37,836 nt of DNA from Phycisphaerae bacterium. GTDB taxonomy: Bacteria > Planctomycetota > Phycisphaerae > UBA1845. Of the stretch, positions 24,520 to 32,792 are shown piece by piece. Position 1 is the first letter of the stretch; each line of letters begins with the position of its first letter. The translations under genes and the position numbers were made by a program. The notes under the pieces were generated by a model. The model was given only the letters and a program-made list of their open reading frames with translations. It did no database searches and was not told the origin of the DNA. Location of the stretch: positions 1 to 37,836 of the forward strand of contig JAJDDQ010000009.1 in assembly GCA_029260215.1 (NCBI GenBank), given 5' to 3'.

Positions 24520-24588
24520 AAGCGCGCTCGACTGGGCGACAAATCCTATTTCGAGAAAAATTGATATAAGGGTTGTCGGGAAAAAGAT

Positions 24589-24768
24589 TTACGACTTGAC
24601 CGCTTCGGAATCGTCCTCGCTCACCAACGCGGTGCGGACATCGCCGCCGGCGGTCAGGCGGAGCTGAATCGTCTTGGCGGTCGTGGCGCAGGTCATGTGG
24701 ATGGTTGTCTCGGGCATGTCGAAAACGTGCGAGCCGCCGCACGCGGGGCAATCGAATCGTACCAGCAT
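24589..24768 (-). CDS. Small zinc-ribbon-like protein
   Basis: The 59-residue product starts MLVRFDCPACGGSH, with a CPxCGG knuckle, and has a later HMTC, so a small zinc-binding fold is possible. The rest (IQLRLTAGGDVRTAL) is a short beta-like segment with an acidic tail. ATG 24768 is chosen; a GTG at 24807 would add 13 basic residues. It is divergent from the nitrilase gene. It resembles, in style only, the protein at 31574-31825. Confidence 0.6.
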   Translation of the reverse strand: MLVRFDCPACGGSHVFDMPETTIHMTCATTAKTIQLRLTAGGDVRTALVSEDDSEAVKS

Positions 24769-24912
24769 TGTTTTGACTCTCTTTGTCCGGTTCGGGGTGC
24801 GTTTCACACAGCCAGCCGCTTACGGGCATATCGACCGTCGGCGGGCGATCGGCTGAGGGGGGATTCTAGCAAAATTTCGCCAACGCTCCAATAATCCCTC
24901 TCGGAAGACTGA

Positions 24913-25779
24913 ATGACGCATATACCCCAACCCAATCCATCGCCCGAATCCCGCTGGCTGCGCGTGGCAGTACTACAGCCCGATCTGCGCTTTGGCCACA
25001 GCATGCCCAACCTGCACCTGCTCCGCCAGACCATCGACCGTCTTGTTGGCGAAGCCGCGTTGGACCTCGTGGTGCTGCCCGAGATTTTCAGCGGCGATCC
25101 CGACTCCGCCGACGGCTCGGTCGCCCGCCAGTTTCTTCAGACGCTCGCCCGAGCCTGCGACGTCAACGTCATCGGCGGCAGCGTCCTCCTCCGTGAAGCC
25201 AACAGCCAGCAGTACAACACCTGTTTCGCCGTCCACCGGGGCGGCGAGCTTGCGGGCCGATACGACAAACGCATCCTGTTTTCCTCCGAGGCTGAGATAC
25301 GCAGTTCTGGCGACGGACCTCTGATCGTCGAGTTTGAAGGGTTCCGCGTGGGCGTCCTCATCTGTGCGGACCTCTGGCATCCTGAGTTGGCCCGCGAGCT
25401 GTGCGGCAAGATCGACGTGTTGGCCGTCGTCGTGAAAAGCAGCGTGCCGACCCACGAGCACAAGGAGTACGCCCGCCAGAACTGGCATGCGATGGCCTTG
25501 ACCCGGGCGATGGAGAATGGTTTCGCGGTGCTGGTGTCGGATTGGCCCGACGCGAGACACGATCACGAGCGAACCTTCAAAGACGGCGTTCGCACCAGAC
25601 ACACGCACTACACCTCGGGAGCTTCGTGCATCGTCGATCCGTCGCATAGGCCTGACATGCCGCGGATTCAACGCATGTTTTTGAAGGGGCAGCCGGGTGT
25701 CTTGCGAGCAGACTTGAATCTCGACGCGCTGAAAAAATTCAGAGCGTATCGCACGAGCGTCGGCCTGCTGCCCGAGTAG
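24913..25779 (+). CDS. Carbon-nitrogen hydrolase (nitrilase superfamily)
   Basis: Members hydrolyse amides or nitriles. The 288-residue product has the catalytic triad in typical context: Glu57 (VLPEIF), Lys119 (RYDKRILF) and Cys151 (VLICADLWHPE). A second conserved Glu-type segment (EHKEYARQNWHAMA) and the SDWPDARH stretch follow. The length and single-domain build match amidase-type members. The exact substrate is not readable; a stand-alone amidase is likeliest. ATG 24913 has a weak GGAAGA upstream. It is divergent from the zinc-ribbon gene. Confidence 0.93.
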   Translation: MTHIPQPNPSPESRWLRVAVLQPDLRFGHSMPNLHLLRQTIDRLVGEAALDLVVLPEIFSGDPDSADGSVARQFLQTLARACDVNVIGGSVLLREANSQQYNTCFAVHRGGELAGRYDKRILFSSEAEIRSSGDGPLIVEFEGFRVGVLICADLWHPELARELCGKIDVLAVVVKSSVPTHEHKEYARQNWHAMALTRAMENGFAVLVSDWPDARHDHERTFKDGVRTRHTHYTSGASCIVDPSHRPDMPRIQRMFLKGQPGVLRADLNLDALKKFRAYRTSVGLLPE

Positions 25780-25876
25780 ACAGTCGTCCGGTCGCGATGA
25801 CAGACAGCCTGATCGGTAATCGTGCCGGATAATCCGCACATTTCACTCATCTTATCTACAGGAAAACAGTTTAGGT

Positions 25877-25897
25877 ATTCTGGCGTATCCAGATAAT
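25877..25897 (+). promoter_or_regulatory. Possible promoter with small inverted repeat
   Basis: A GATAAT -10-like box lies at 25892-25897, with TCTGG-CGTAT-CCAGA immediately before it. If the box is real, translation of the kinase gene cannot begin at TTG 25898, which supports the TTG at 26066. Confidence 0.25.
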
Positions 25898-26065
25898 TTG
25901 GATCGAATCGGTGCATTGCGTAGTTTGACGAGAATTCAGCCGGTCGTTTTCGCAAATTTCAAGCCAAATCGCGCCGCTGGCCGACGTTGGGTAACGAGCG
26001 AGCGAATCGGCTTGGCCAAAAGGCCATACCGGCGGAACCGATTGAATCGCAGGGCGGGGAATCCT

Positions 26066-26857
26066 TTGCCAAAAGTTGTCGTCGATCGCAAAAAATCGCC
26101 CGGGAAATCGTCCGGCGAACGTCAGGTCGCCAAACTGGAGCGAGAGCTGGCCCATGTCCGGGAAGACCTCAGCCGGGCCAAGCAACTCGCGTCCCTGGGC
26201 ACGGCTGCGGCTATGTTTGCCCATGAGTTCAACAACGCAATGACGCCGATAGTGGGATACGCTCAGTTCGCTTTGGACTCGGGCGATCCGGAGCTGATGG
26301 CCAAGGGACTGCGCACAACGCTGAAGCAGACCGAGTCGGTGCTCAAGATGACCGAGCGGATTCTCGGATTGGCCGTCGATGCGCCGGACGAATTCGAGCC
26401 TGTCGCAATCGGCGAACTCGTGCTCGACGCCAGCGACTGCATGGGTCGCGATTGGTCGAAGGACGGCATTACGCTGAACGTCGATATCGACGCGAAGCTG
26501 CGTGTCCACGGGAACCGTCACCTGCTCCGCCACGTATTCTTCAACCTGTTCCTGAACGCTCGCCACGCGCTTGAAGGGCAGTCGGGCAAAGTCACCGTGT
26601 CAGCCGAGGAGGCGGGCGACAAACTCATCCGAATCTTTGTGAAGGACAACGGCCCTGGAATCCCGGCCAAGCACATCGATTCAATTTTCGACGCGTTTTT
26701 CACCACGAAGACCGGACGCTCCGGCGGCCACAAAGGTACGGGGCTGGGGTTGACGTTCTGCCGGGAAATCGCGGAGCAGCACGGTGGAACGATCGAGGTG
26801 TCCCGCAGCTCAAGCAAAGGCACCGAATTCACGCTATCCCTGCCCGCCGCAAAGTAG
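26066..26857 (+). CDS. Soluble sensor histidine kinase
   Basis: The 263-residue product contains a complete kinase core: the H box FAHEFNNAM (phosphoacceptor His), a dimerisation helix, the N box HVFFNLFLNARHAL, G1 DNGPGIP, F FDAFFTTKTG and G2 GTGLGL, ending SKGTEFTLSLPA. HEFNN marks a NtrB-like (HisKA_4-type) kinase. A coiled stretch (ERQVAKLERELAHVREDLSRA) precedes it; no membrane segment or sensor domain is seen, so the signal is cytoplasmic or partner-borne. TTG 26066 is chosen because GGCGGGGA lies just upstream; TTG 25898 would add 56 basic, non-conserved residues. No response regulator is adjacent. Confidence 0.85.
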   Translation: MPKVVVDRKKSPGKSSGERQVAKLERELAHVREDLSRAKQLASLGTAAAMFAHEFNNAMTPIVGYAQFALDSGDPELMAKGLRTTLKQTESVLKMTERILGLAVDAPDEFEPVAIGELVLDASDCMGRDWSKDGITLNVDIDAKLRVHGNRHLLRHVFFNLFLNARHALEGQSGKVTVSAEEAGDKLIRIFVKDNGPGIPAKHIDSIFDAFFTTKTGRSGGHKGTGLGLTFCREIAEQHGGTIEVSRSSSKGTEFTLSLPAAK

Positions 26858-26859
26858 GC

Positions 26860-26985
26860 TGCACCCCATTCTGGGTGGCACGGTCTGGCGCAGCCAGGCC
26901 GTGGTGTTTCGCAACGCTCATCGCCTACCGACTGCGCCGGTAAACCGTTCTGCCCTGCATTACGACTAGCCACCCACTTTGGAAA
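26860..26985. repeat. ~135-bp palindromic repeat, diverged inverted copy
   Basis: The sequence GGGTGGCACGGTCTGGCG-CAGCCAGGCCGTGG, then CTACCGACTGCGCCGGTA, matches the reverse complement of 19757-19891 along most of its length, with drift in the right half. It directly follows the histidine kinase stop. Confidence 0.75.
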
Positions 26986-27046
26986 GCGTCCCAGTCGATC
27001 GGCTTTCGACTTGCGTTGCGACACGGTCGCGTCTTACGCTTGCGTT

Positions 27047-28240
27047 GTGACTTCGCACCACAAACCATCCGCACACAACGTCGCAGCCTGCCTGACGCAG
27101 GCGTGGACGCTTCCATCGCCAGACCAGCCGCTCGATCTTTCGGGCGTCCCCACGCATGGCGGTGTCTACGCATTCCGCGACCAGCAGGGTCAACTGATTC
27201 AAATGCTGCGCGCACAAAATCTGCGCCGATCCGCCGCCGGCCGGCTCGAAAGCGGTTCGGATTTGCCCAACCGCCGGGCGGACCTGCGCGAGGTGGCTCG
27301 CGAAATCCGCTGGACGCCGGCCTATTCCGTCTTCGAGAGCATGCTGACGCTTCTTCGCGTGGCCCGTCTTCTGACGCCCGGGACTTACCGCAACGACATC
27401 GAGTTCGCGCCCGCGTGGTTCGCATCCATCAGACTGGCTGATTCGTTTCCGCGATGGCGCGTAGACAAGATCGCCTTCCAACCCGACGCGACGGAAATCG
27501 GGCCGTTCGGGCGGCGACGAGAGGCTGACTCTCTGACCGCACTGCTCGAAGACGCATTCGATCTCTGCCGCTACCCGGAAATACTCGAAAAAGCGCCGCA
27601 CGGAGAAGCCTGCGACTACTTCGATATGGGACGTTGCCCCGCGCCCTGCGACGGCTCCATTCCGATGACGCAATACCGCGCGTCCCTCGACGCCTCCATC
27701 CAATTCGCATCCGGGGTATTCACGCCAGCCATCGAACGCATTCAAACGCGCATGAACACCGCAGCCGCTGCTCGGGAATTCGCGCTGGCTGCCAGACTGC
27801 GCGACACACTTGATCGCGCGACAAAGACGATGGCCAAACTAAAAAAATCCTGTCGCATTCTGAATAATTATCGCTACCTCATTATTCAGCGAGGTCCGCG
27901 TCGCTCACAGGTCAAACCCTTCTTTCTTCGCAACGGACACCTCGATGATAGCCAGGCTGTTCCGCTCGCCAAAATCGAAAAAAATGTACCCCAATGGCTC
28001 ACGCAACTACAGCAAACACCGAACGATACGATCGATGCGCGTCACGGCAGCGAGCACATTTGGCTCGTCGCGCACTTCGTCGCCAAAGTCGATCGCGGCA
28101 CGGGTTTGTTCTTGCACGCGGACGAAATCGGAACGCCCGATAAACTCGTCGAATCCGTCCGTTTACGTTTTGTGCGAGAGAAAAAGACGCGCCCCGATAA
28201 CGCGCCAAATGAAACCTCAACCGTTGACGCGAAAAACTGA
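27047..28240 (+). CDS. UvrC-like protein with degenerate GIY-YIG and no C-terminal nuclease
   Basis: The 397-residue protein aligns by eye with the N-terminal half of UvrC. Residues about 35-65 resemble GIY-YIG but read GGVYAFRDQ then LIQMLRAQNLRR; the Tyr-Ile/Val-Gly of the second half is lost, so nuclease activity is doubtful. Further on come GPFGRRREADSL (GPYP-type segment), CDYFDMGRCPAPCDGSI (UvrC-like Cys stretch) and a UVR helix pair (AAAAREFALAARLRDTLDR) for UvrB contact. The RNase-H-like endonuclease and helix-hairpin-helix domains of UvrC are missing. The remaining C-terminal part is unrecognised. GTG 27047 is preferred; TTG 27011 is possible. It may be a UvrB-binding regulator. Confidence 0.75.
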   Translation: MTSHHKPSAHNVAACLTQAWTLPSPDQPLDLSGVPTHGGVYAFRDQQGQLIQMLRAQNLRRSAAGRLESGSDLPNRRADLREVAREIRWTPAYSVFESMLTLLRVARLLTPGTYRNDIEFAPAWFASIRLADSFPRWRVDKIAFQPDATEIGPFGRRREADSLTALLEDAFDLCRYPEILEKAPHGEACDYFDMGRCPAPCDGSIPMTQYRASLDASIQFASGVFTPAIERIQTRMNTAAAAREFALAARLRDTLDRATKTMAKLKKSCRILNNYRYLIIQRGPRRSQVKPFFLRNGHLDDSQAVPLAKIEKNVPQWLTQLQQTPNDTIDARHGSEHIWLVAHFVAKVDRGTGLFLHADEIGTPDKLVESVRLRFVREKKTRPDNAPNETSTVDAKN

Positions 28241-28315
28241 ATCGCTACATTGGTATGCGTCGCGAACGAGCGTGCGACACCGTCAGCATCCGGGCCTCTG
28301 CATGAGTGACAAGGT

Positions 28316-29248
28316 ATGACACCCGTTGCACAACAACAGTTCGCGACCCAGCCGATCCGGCAATCTCCGCCGAACATGGTCAAGCGATTCCTCGACTACC
28401 TTTTTGTCGAGTGCGGCCTGTCCGCCAACACGATCACAGCTTACCGTGCGGACTTGTGCGAATTCTGGACCGACTCCTGTCCCGACAATCATTGGCCTGA
28501 AGACCTGGACATTCTCGCCGTCCAGACGCACATGATGAATCTGCACAAACGAGGGTTGTGTACCGCGTCCATCGCCCGGCACCTGGCTGCCATCAAAATG
28601 TTCCTGCGTTATCAGCACCAGTCAGGCCTGTTGCGTCGCGATGTCGCATCCATCATCGAGCTGCCCAAGAAGTGGCGATACCTGCCCGACTCGTTTCACG
28701 CCGACGAAATCCAGCGGCTGCTCGAAGCCCCGCTCCCCACCGATGAATACTACGACCGCGACAAAGCCCTCCTCGAATTGCTCTACGCGACGGGTTTGCG
28801 GGCGAGCGAGGTGGCCTCTCTGACACTCAACCAATTGAACCTGCGCATCGGATACCTGCGCTGCATGGGCAAGGGCAACAAGGAACGCATCGTTCCCATC
28901 GGCAGGCCGGCGATCAAGGCGGTCAATAACTACATTGACTGCTTCAGACGCGCCGTCGAGACATCGAAATCCGAAAACTCGCTTTTTCTCTCGCGCACGG
29001 GCAGGCCGCTGGACCGAAGCAACGTCTGGAGACTCGTACGCAAGTACGCCCTGCGTGCGGGCATCAAGAATCTGCACACGCATTCGTTGCGACACAGCTT
29101 CGCCACACACATGGTCGACGGCGGTGCCAACATTCGCATCGTGCAGGAACTGCTCGGACACGCCGACCCCTCGACGACGCAAGTGTACGTGCATGTCACC
29201 GAGAAGCGACTCAAAGACGTCCATCGCCGGTTCCATCCGCGTCAATAG
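28316..29248 (+). CDS. Tyrosine recombinase XerC/XerD-type
   Basis: XerC/D-type recombinases resolve chromosome dimers at dif. The 310-residue product has an N-terminal SAM-like core-binding domain (FLDYLFVECGLSANTITAY) and a catalytic domain with all residues: Arg162 (ATGLRASE), Lys186 (MGKGNKER), His256 and Arg259 (HSLRHSFATH), His282 (LGHADPSTTQ) and nucleophile Tyr291. Length fits XerC/D. ATG 28316 may have a weak AAGG just before it; ATG 28376 is an alternative. No dif-like site was located, and XerC versus XerD cannot be decided. Confidence 0.93.
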   Translation: MTPVAQQQFATQPIRQSPPNMVKRFLDYLFVECGLSANTITAYRADLCEFWTDSCPDNHWPEDLDILAVQTHMMNLHKRGLCTASIARHLAAIKMFLRYQHQSGLLRRDVASIIELPKKWRYLPDSFHADEIQRLLEAPLPTDEYYDRDKALLELLYATGLRASEVASLTLNQLNLRIGYLRCMGKGNKERIVPIGRPAIKAVNNYIDCFRRAVETSKSENSLFLSRTGRPLDRSNVWRLVRKYALRAGIKNLHTHSLRHSFATHMVDGGANIRIVQELLGHADPSTTQVYVHVTEKRLKDVHRRFHPRQ

Positions 29249-29289
29249 TTCAATACCCGGGGGAACATTGGACGTGTGACGTCAGCAGC

Positions 29290-29385
29290 GTGCAGGGTGG
29301 CACGGTCTGGCGTAGCCAGGCCGTGGAAAACACCGAGTGATTCACGGCCCTACGGCGCTTCGCTTCGCAAGACCGTGCCACCCAA
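29290..29385. repeat. Short relative of the ~135-bp palindromic repeat
   Basis: GGGTGGCACGGTCTGGCG and AGACCGTGCCACCC are inverted at the two ends, with a variable middle. It follows the recombinase gene. Confidence 0.7.
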
Positions 29386-29473
29386 CGCTGTTTGCACTAC
29401 AATGTGTCGCGCATGGCTGAATTGAAGCCATCAGAGTTTCTGAAACGAGACTGCCCGAAAGAAGCCATCACGG

Positions 29474-30103
29474 ATGATGTTTCGCAACACCACAACGCTT
29501 GACGGCGGCAGAATCCTGGACACGTTCCTCGAGGCCGCACATCCCTTCCCAACCGACGCCCTCGACATACGCATCCGCTACAGCCGCGGCGCGGATTTTT
29601 CCGGCACGTGCTTCTATGAACACGATCGCCTCACGGTCAACGTCGGCCGGCATCTGAAATACCCCTACTGCATGGACACGTACATCGCCCGATCGGTGAC
29701 CACGCGGTTGAGTTGGCACAAGCCTATCTACTCCATCGAGTTGGCCGACGCATACCAACTGGCGCTCTTCGTCCTGCTGCACGAGTATTATCATTGGCTG
29801 GTCAAACGGGCCGGCAGAAACACGCGGCAGAAGGAATCAATGTGCGATCGTTACGCCACGAGATTCCTCATCGATCGCTTCAACCTCACGGTGCGTGACG
29901 CGGACCACCAGCCCGTATCGCGCAACGAGTGGGATTTCCAAGATGTGTACGCCTTCGTCGCAGCCGCACAAACACGCACCCCCGCACACAAACCCGCCCG
30001 CGCAGCCCGCACTACCATGCCCATTGCGCCCGCGTCGCGAGCGAACGAACAATTGCTTCTGTTCGATATTGAGAAAGCACAGTCAGCCAAGTCCCGACCC
30101 TGA
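29474..30103 (+). CDS. Small HExxH zinc metalloprotease-like protein
   Basis: The 209-residue product has HEYYH (His103, Glu104, His107) followed by KESMCDRYA (Glu121, Asp125), the Zn-ligand/active-site arrangement of minigluzincin-type metallopeptidases (ImmA/IrrE-like spacing). The N-terminal part is a beta-rich LDIRIRYSRGADF segment. The C-terminal 40 residues are Ala/Pro-rich, then EQLLLFD. No signal peptide, so cytoplasmic. It could be a regulator-cleaving peptidase or a stress protein. ATG 29474 or the adjacent 29477 lacks a strong SD. The recombinase gene lies 225 bases upstream. Confidence 0.7.
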   Translation: MMFRNTTTLDGGRILDTFLEAAHPFPTDALDIRIRYSRGADFSGTCFYEHDRLTVNVGRHLKYPYCMDTYIARSVTTRLSWHKPIYSIELADAYQLALFVLLHEYYHWLVKRAGRNTRQKESMCDRYATRFLIDRFNLTVRDADHQPVSRNEWDFQDVYAFVAAAQTRTPAHKPARAARTTMPIAPASRANEQLLLFDIEKAQSAKSRP

Positions 30104-30171
30104 GCCTGACCGATAACATGTTTGGCACGATTCGTCGGGGAACGAAAGCGGCACCCGTTCCTGGTGCGGGC

Positions 30172-30199
30172 TTGACCGTCGCGGTCGGTCGAATAGGCT
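30172..30199 (+). promoter_or_regulatory. Candidate promoter of the DUF2064 gene pair
   Basis: TTGACC, 16 bases, TAGGCT. The -35 matches well and the -10 poorly. It ends seven bases before ATG 30206, so the mRNA would be almost leaderless; low confidence. Confidence 0.2.
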
Positions 30200-30205
30200 T
30201 TTCGC

Positions 30206-30928
30206 ATGCCGACATCGCACTTGCTCATCCTTGCGAAATACCCGGAACCGGGCGCGGTCATGACCCGTTTGTGTCCGCCCCTGTCGCCGGATGACGCAGC
30301 CCGCCTTCAGCGATCCTGCCTGCGCTTGTTGTGTGAAAGGGCGTTTCGTGCGTGGCCTGTGCAACCCAAGCTGATTTTCTCACCCGACGACGCCGAAGAT
30401 CGCTTCAGAGAACTCGTCGGCCCGTTCATTCCTGCCAGGCCTCAGGGTGAAGGCGATCTCGGTGAGCGCATGTTGCACGCAGCCCAAACCTCGTTCGCCG
30501 ACGGTGCGGATGAAGTCATCCTCGTCGGCAGCGACAGCCCGACCATGCCCGCCGCACGCATCACCGACGTTCAACGGGAACTCCAAAAACACGACGCGGT
30601 CATAGGCCCCTGTGACGACGGCGGCTTTTATGTCTTGGGATTGAAAAAGACGCACGATGAGATGTTCTCCGACATCGCATGGGGCGGCGATCAAGCCTGT
30701 GCCCAGACGATCCAGCGTTTGAAATCCTGCGGCTTGAAGACGACGAGCATCGACCCGTGGTACGACATCGACCGCATCGACGATCTCCGCAGGGCGGTGG
30801 AAGACATTCGCGCCGCCCAGAACCTTGACGACTACGAACTCTTCAAAACAGCCGAAAGCGTACTCGCCACTGCAGCCAAGTCGAAACCAAAATCGAAGAC
30901 GAAGGCAAAGAAAAAGGTCCGAGCGTGA
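30206..30928 (+). CDS. DUF2064 (TIGR04282-type) nucleotidyltransferase-like protein
   Basis: The 240-residue product begins LLILAKYPEPGAVMTRLCPPLS, the KxPxPGxxxTRL motif of DUF2064/MobA-like GT-A folds, and has VGSDSPTMP and GPCDDGGFYVLGL, the metal and sugar-nucleotide motifs. Members take part in sugar transfer or cofactor steps; one subfamily occurs in arsenosugar clusters. The last 25 residues are a Lys-rich tail (SKPKSKTKAKKK). Its stop overlaps the following GTG start by four bases. Function is only inferred. Confidence 0.8.
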   Translation: MPTSHLLILAKYPEPGAVMTRLCPPLSPDDAARLQRSCLRLLCERAFRAWPVQPKLIFSPDDAEDRFRELVGPFIPARPQGEGDLGERMLHAAQTSFADGADEVILVGSDSPTMPAARITDVQRELQKHDAVIGPCDDGGFYVLGLKKTHDEMFSDIAWGGDQACAQTIQRLKSCGLKTTSIDPWYDIDRIDDLRRAVEDIRAAQNLDDYELFKTAESVLATAAKSKPKSKTKAKKKVRA

Positions 30929-31551
30929 GCGATTCATTTCCCAGTCCAGGCGATTTCCTGGACGCCGTCGCCCAGCGAACGTCCACACCCGGCGGCGGAA
31001 CCGTAGCCGCCGCTGCCGGCGCCCTCGCATGTGCGATGGCGCGCATGGCTGCTGAGTATTCGCCGGGCCGCAATGCCACCGAAGAGTCGATGCTGAACGC
31101 GAAACAGTGTCTCGAACAACTCACCCGTTTGGACGACCTACTTCGCGGCCTGATGATCGAGGACGCACACGCATACGCCCAGCTCACGCAGTCAGCCAAG
31201 CGATTTCGAACCGACCCAACCACCGAAGCCGACTATCGAGTTGCCCAAGCTGTGGCACTCCGCGTCCCGCTCGAAGTCGCAGCAGCAGCCGCGACATCAC
31301 TGAACGTCATGGAACGTCTCGCACTGGTCACCGGCCAATACCTGCGCAGCGATCTCGGCGTAGCCGCTGTGCTGGCTGAAGCCTGCGTACGCGCCGCCGG
31401 CTACATGGTCCGAGTAAATTTGGCTTCCGCTCCGAAAGATGAAACCAGCGACCGCACCGCAAGCGACTTGGAGCGACTCCTGACGACCTCGGCTGCTGTA
31501 CTGGGGCAAATCGAAAGCACGCTGGCTGATTCAGTCCAGCCCACCGCTTGA
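30925..31551 (+). CDS. Formiminotransferase-cyclodeaminase-like protein (FTCD_C)
   Basis: The 208-residue, Ala-rich all-helical protein has the family's TPGGGTVAAAAGALACAMARM start and AVLAEACVRAAGYMVRVNL repeat. The FTCD_C family includes methenyltetrahydrofolate cyclodeaminase/cyclohydrolase and FchA-type proteins acting on one-carbon folates; many members have no tested activity. GTG 30925 overlaps the DUF2064 gene stop (GTGA), so coupling is likely. It is the second gene of a two-gene unit. No signal peptide. Substrate inferred only. Confidence 0.85.
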   Translation: MSDSFPSPGDFLDAVAQRTSTPGGGTVAAAAGALACAMARMAAEYSPGRNATEESMLNAKQCLEQLTRLDDLLRGLMIEDAHAYAQLTQSAKRFRTDPTTEADYRVAQAVALRVPLEVAAAAATSLNVMERLALVTGQYLRSDLGVAAVLAEACVRAAGYMVRVNLASAPKDETSDRTASDLERLLTTSAAVLGQIESTLADSVQPTA

Positions 31552-31573
31552 TTCGGTCGATAATCGGGGTGCG

Positions 31574-31825
31574 ATGCAGGACGAATCCAGCCAACACGAG
31601 CCGGTCGATATCATCGTCGGCGACGAGCCGGAAACCACCGAGCAGTCGTCGGGCGACAAACGCCGATGGATCGGCGTACAGTTCGAATGTTGCAATGCTT
31701 ACGCGCGCATCTATCGCAACAGACGCGGAACCGCCTACGACGGCTTCTGTCCCCATTGCAGCGTGCCGATCCACGTACCCATCGGCGACGGCGGAACCAG
31801 CGGTCGATTCTTCCGAGCAACCTGA
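31574..31825 (+). CDS. Small conserved-type protein with C-C...C-C zinc-ribbon pattern
   Basis: The 83-residue protein reads IGVQFECCNAYARIYRNRRG, then FCPHCSVPIHVPIG, with a CC and a CPHC pair spaced as in a treble-clef or zinc-ribbon. A disordered acidic N-terminus (SSQHEPVDII) precedes the core. It ends GGTSGRFFRAT. The arrangement is reminiscent of small planctomycete proteins of unknown function. It follows the FTCD_C gene by 22 bases and may be in its operon. Confidence 0.65.
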   Translation: MQDESSQHEPVDIIVGDEPETTEQSSGDKRRWIGVQFECCNAYARIYRNRRGTAYDGFCPHCSVPIHVPIGDGGTSGRFFRAT

Positions 31826-31844
31826 ACCCCGCACCACATTCAAT

Positions 31845-31882
31845 ACCAACCACAACGAGCCGCGGACTTCAGTCCGGGCGGA
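31845..31882 (+). repeat. Dispersed GAGCCGCGGACTTC repeat, copy 2
   Basis: The CAACGAGCCGCGGACTTC core followed by AGTCCGGGCGGA matches the minus-strand copy at 6102-6140 (where the loop is TTCG). It lies between the zinc-ribbon gene and the GNAT gene. Its stem here is GGACTTCAGTCC. Confidence 0.65.
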
Positions 31883-31943
31883 TTTTCTGACAGTCGAAAC
31901 CGCAATCTTCTACGCACCACGCATTCGCCTAGATCGAGCGAGC

Positions 31944-32561
31944 CTACGAACTGCTTGCACGCCGCAGCCGACCAAGCTTGCGGCGCATAATCGGACGCGT
32001 CGGCGAACGGCGCGCCACCTCCGTGAAACCAGCCCGTACAAACGTCGAAGACAAGCCCGTCCAGACGAACGCATCGGGCGATTCCTTCTGCCGAGGATCG
32101 ATCGGATACCCTTCCACGATGCGCGCACCGCACGACCGAGCAAAGTCAACAGCCTCTTTGAGCATACGCACGGAATAGCCCCTGCGACGGTGTGACTTGA
32201 GCACAAAGAAACAGGTGATCGACCACACCCGCTGATCGTCCAATGCTTTCAGCACGCGCGACCGCTCGAAACGCGGGTAGTCCTCGCGAGGCCCCAGCGC
32301 GATCCACGCGACGGGTTGGCCTTCCGCATAACCGATCAAACCCGGCGGCGGGCCTGCTTTGACAACGCGCTTGAACGCGCTCTTGTTGCGGTCACCCTTG
32401 TTCGCGGTCCATTGTGAATGCGACAATCGCCACCACATGCACCAGCATCCGCCGCACGCACCCCGCACGCCGAAGAGCATCTCCAGATCAGGCCATCGCT
32501 CAATTGTTAATTCGCGACACGCAAACGCGGAAGGTCGCCGGCGGGTTCGCTTTTGGCTCAT
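31944..32561 (-). CDS. GNAT family N-acetyltransferase with Cys-rich segment
   Basis: The 205-residue product has an N-terminal basic stretch, then GACGGCWCMWWRL (Cys- and Trp-rich), and a GNAT core. Beta-4 is ITCFFVLKSHRRRGYSVRML with the Q/RxxGxG-like acetyl-CoA loop; GFTEVARRS follows. Donor acetyl-CoA is assumed; the acceptor is unknown. ATG 32561 has GAGGAG seven bases upstream, a strong SD; the frame from 32621 would add 20 residues. Its neighbours give no clear context. The Cys-rich insertion is shared by some GNAT proteins. Confidence 0.8.
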   Translation of the reverse strand: MSQKRTRRRPSAFACRELTIERWPDLEMLFGVRGACGGCWCMWWRLSHSQWTANKGDRNKSAFKRVVKAGPPPGLIGYAEGQPVAWIALGPREDYPRFERSRVLKALDDQRVWSITCFFVLKSHRRRGYSVRMLKEAVDFARSCGARIVEGYPIDPRQKESPDAFVWTGLSSTFVRAGFTEVARRSPTRPIMRRKLGRLRRASSS

Positions 32562-32653
32562 GTCGCACTCCTCTGCCTCACCCAATCGAATTCGCCCAAG
32601 ATAATACCACACACCAGCCAAACACGCCTGGCGCGTTTACAAGCGTCATCCGA

Positions 32654-32711
32654 CGGGTGGCATGTAGCACCCACAAAGTGTACTGATGGCTGCGCCCAGC
32701 CATGCCACCCG
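32654..32711. repeat. Short inverted-repeat element, possible relative of the REP-like families
   Basis: CGGGTGGCAT and ATGCCACCCG are inverted around a 38-base middle. The sequence after it runs CATCAATTGA, like the GTCAATTGA end of the 4203 and 23364 copies. Confidence 0.5.
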
Positions 32712-32746
32712 ACTCATCAATTGAGAGGTGTCGGAGCAGTTTTCCA

Positions 32747-32775
32747 TTGATACGGGTAAATTGTTCAGATAGGAT
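32747..32775 (+). promoter_or_regulatory. Candidate promoter of the FG-GAP gene
   Basis: TTGATA, 17 bases, TAGGAT: 5/6 and 4/6 matches. The predicted start is about 97 bases before ATG 32879. The transcript leader would contain the 59-bp repeat A (32793-32851). Confidence 0.45.
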
Positions 32776-32792
32776 GACCGTTCGAGGTTCGG

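Noticed and set aside
29413-29502. A 29-codon frame before the metalloprotease gene
   Set aside because: Short, overlaps the protease start, without clear SD or features.
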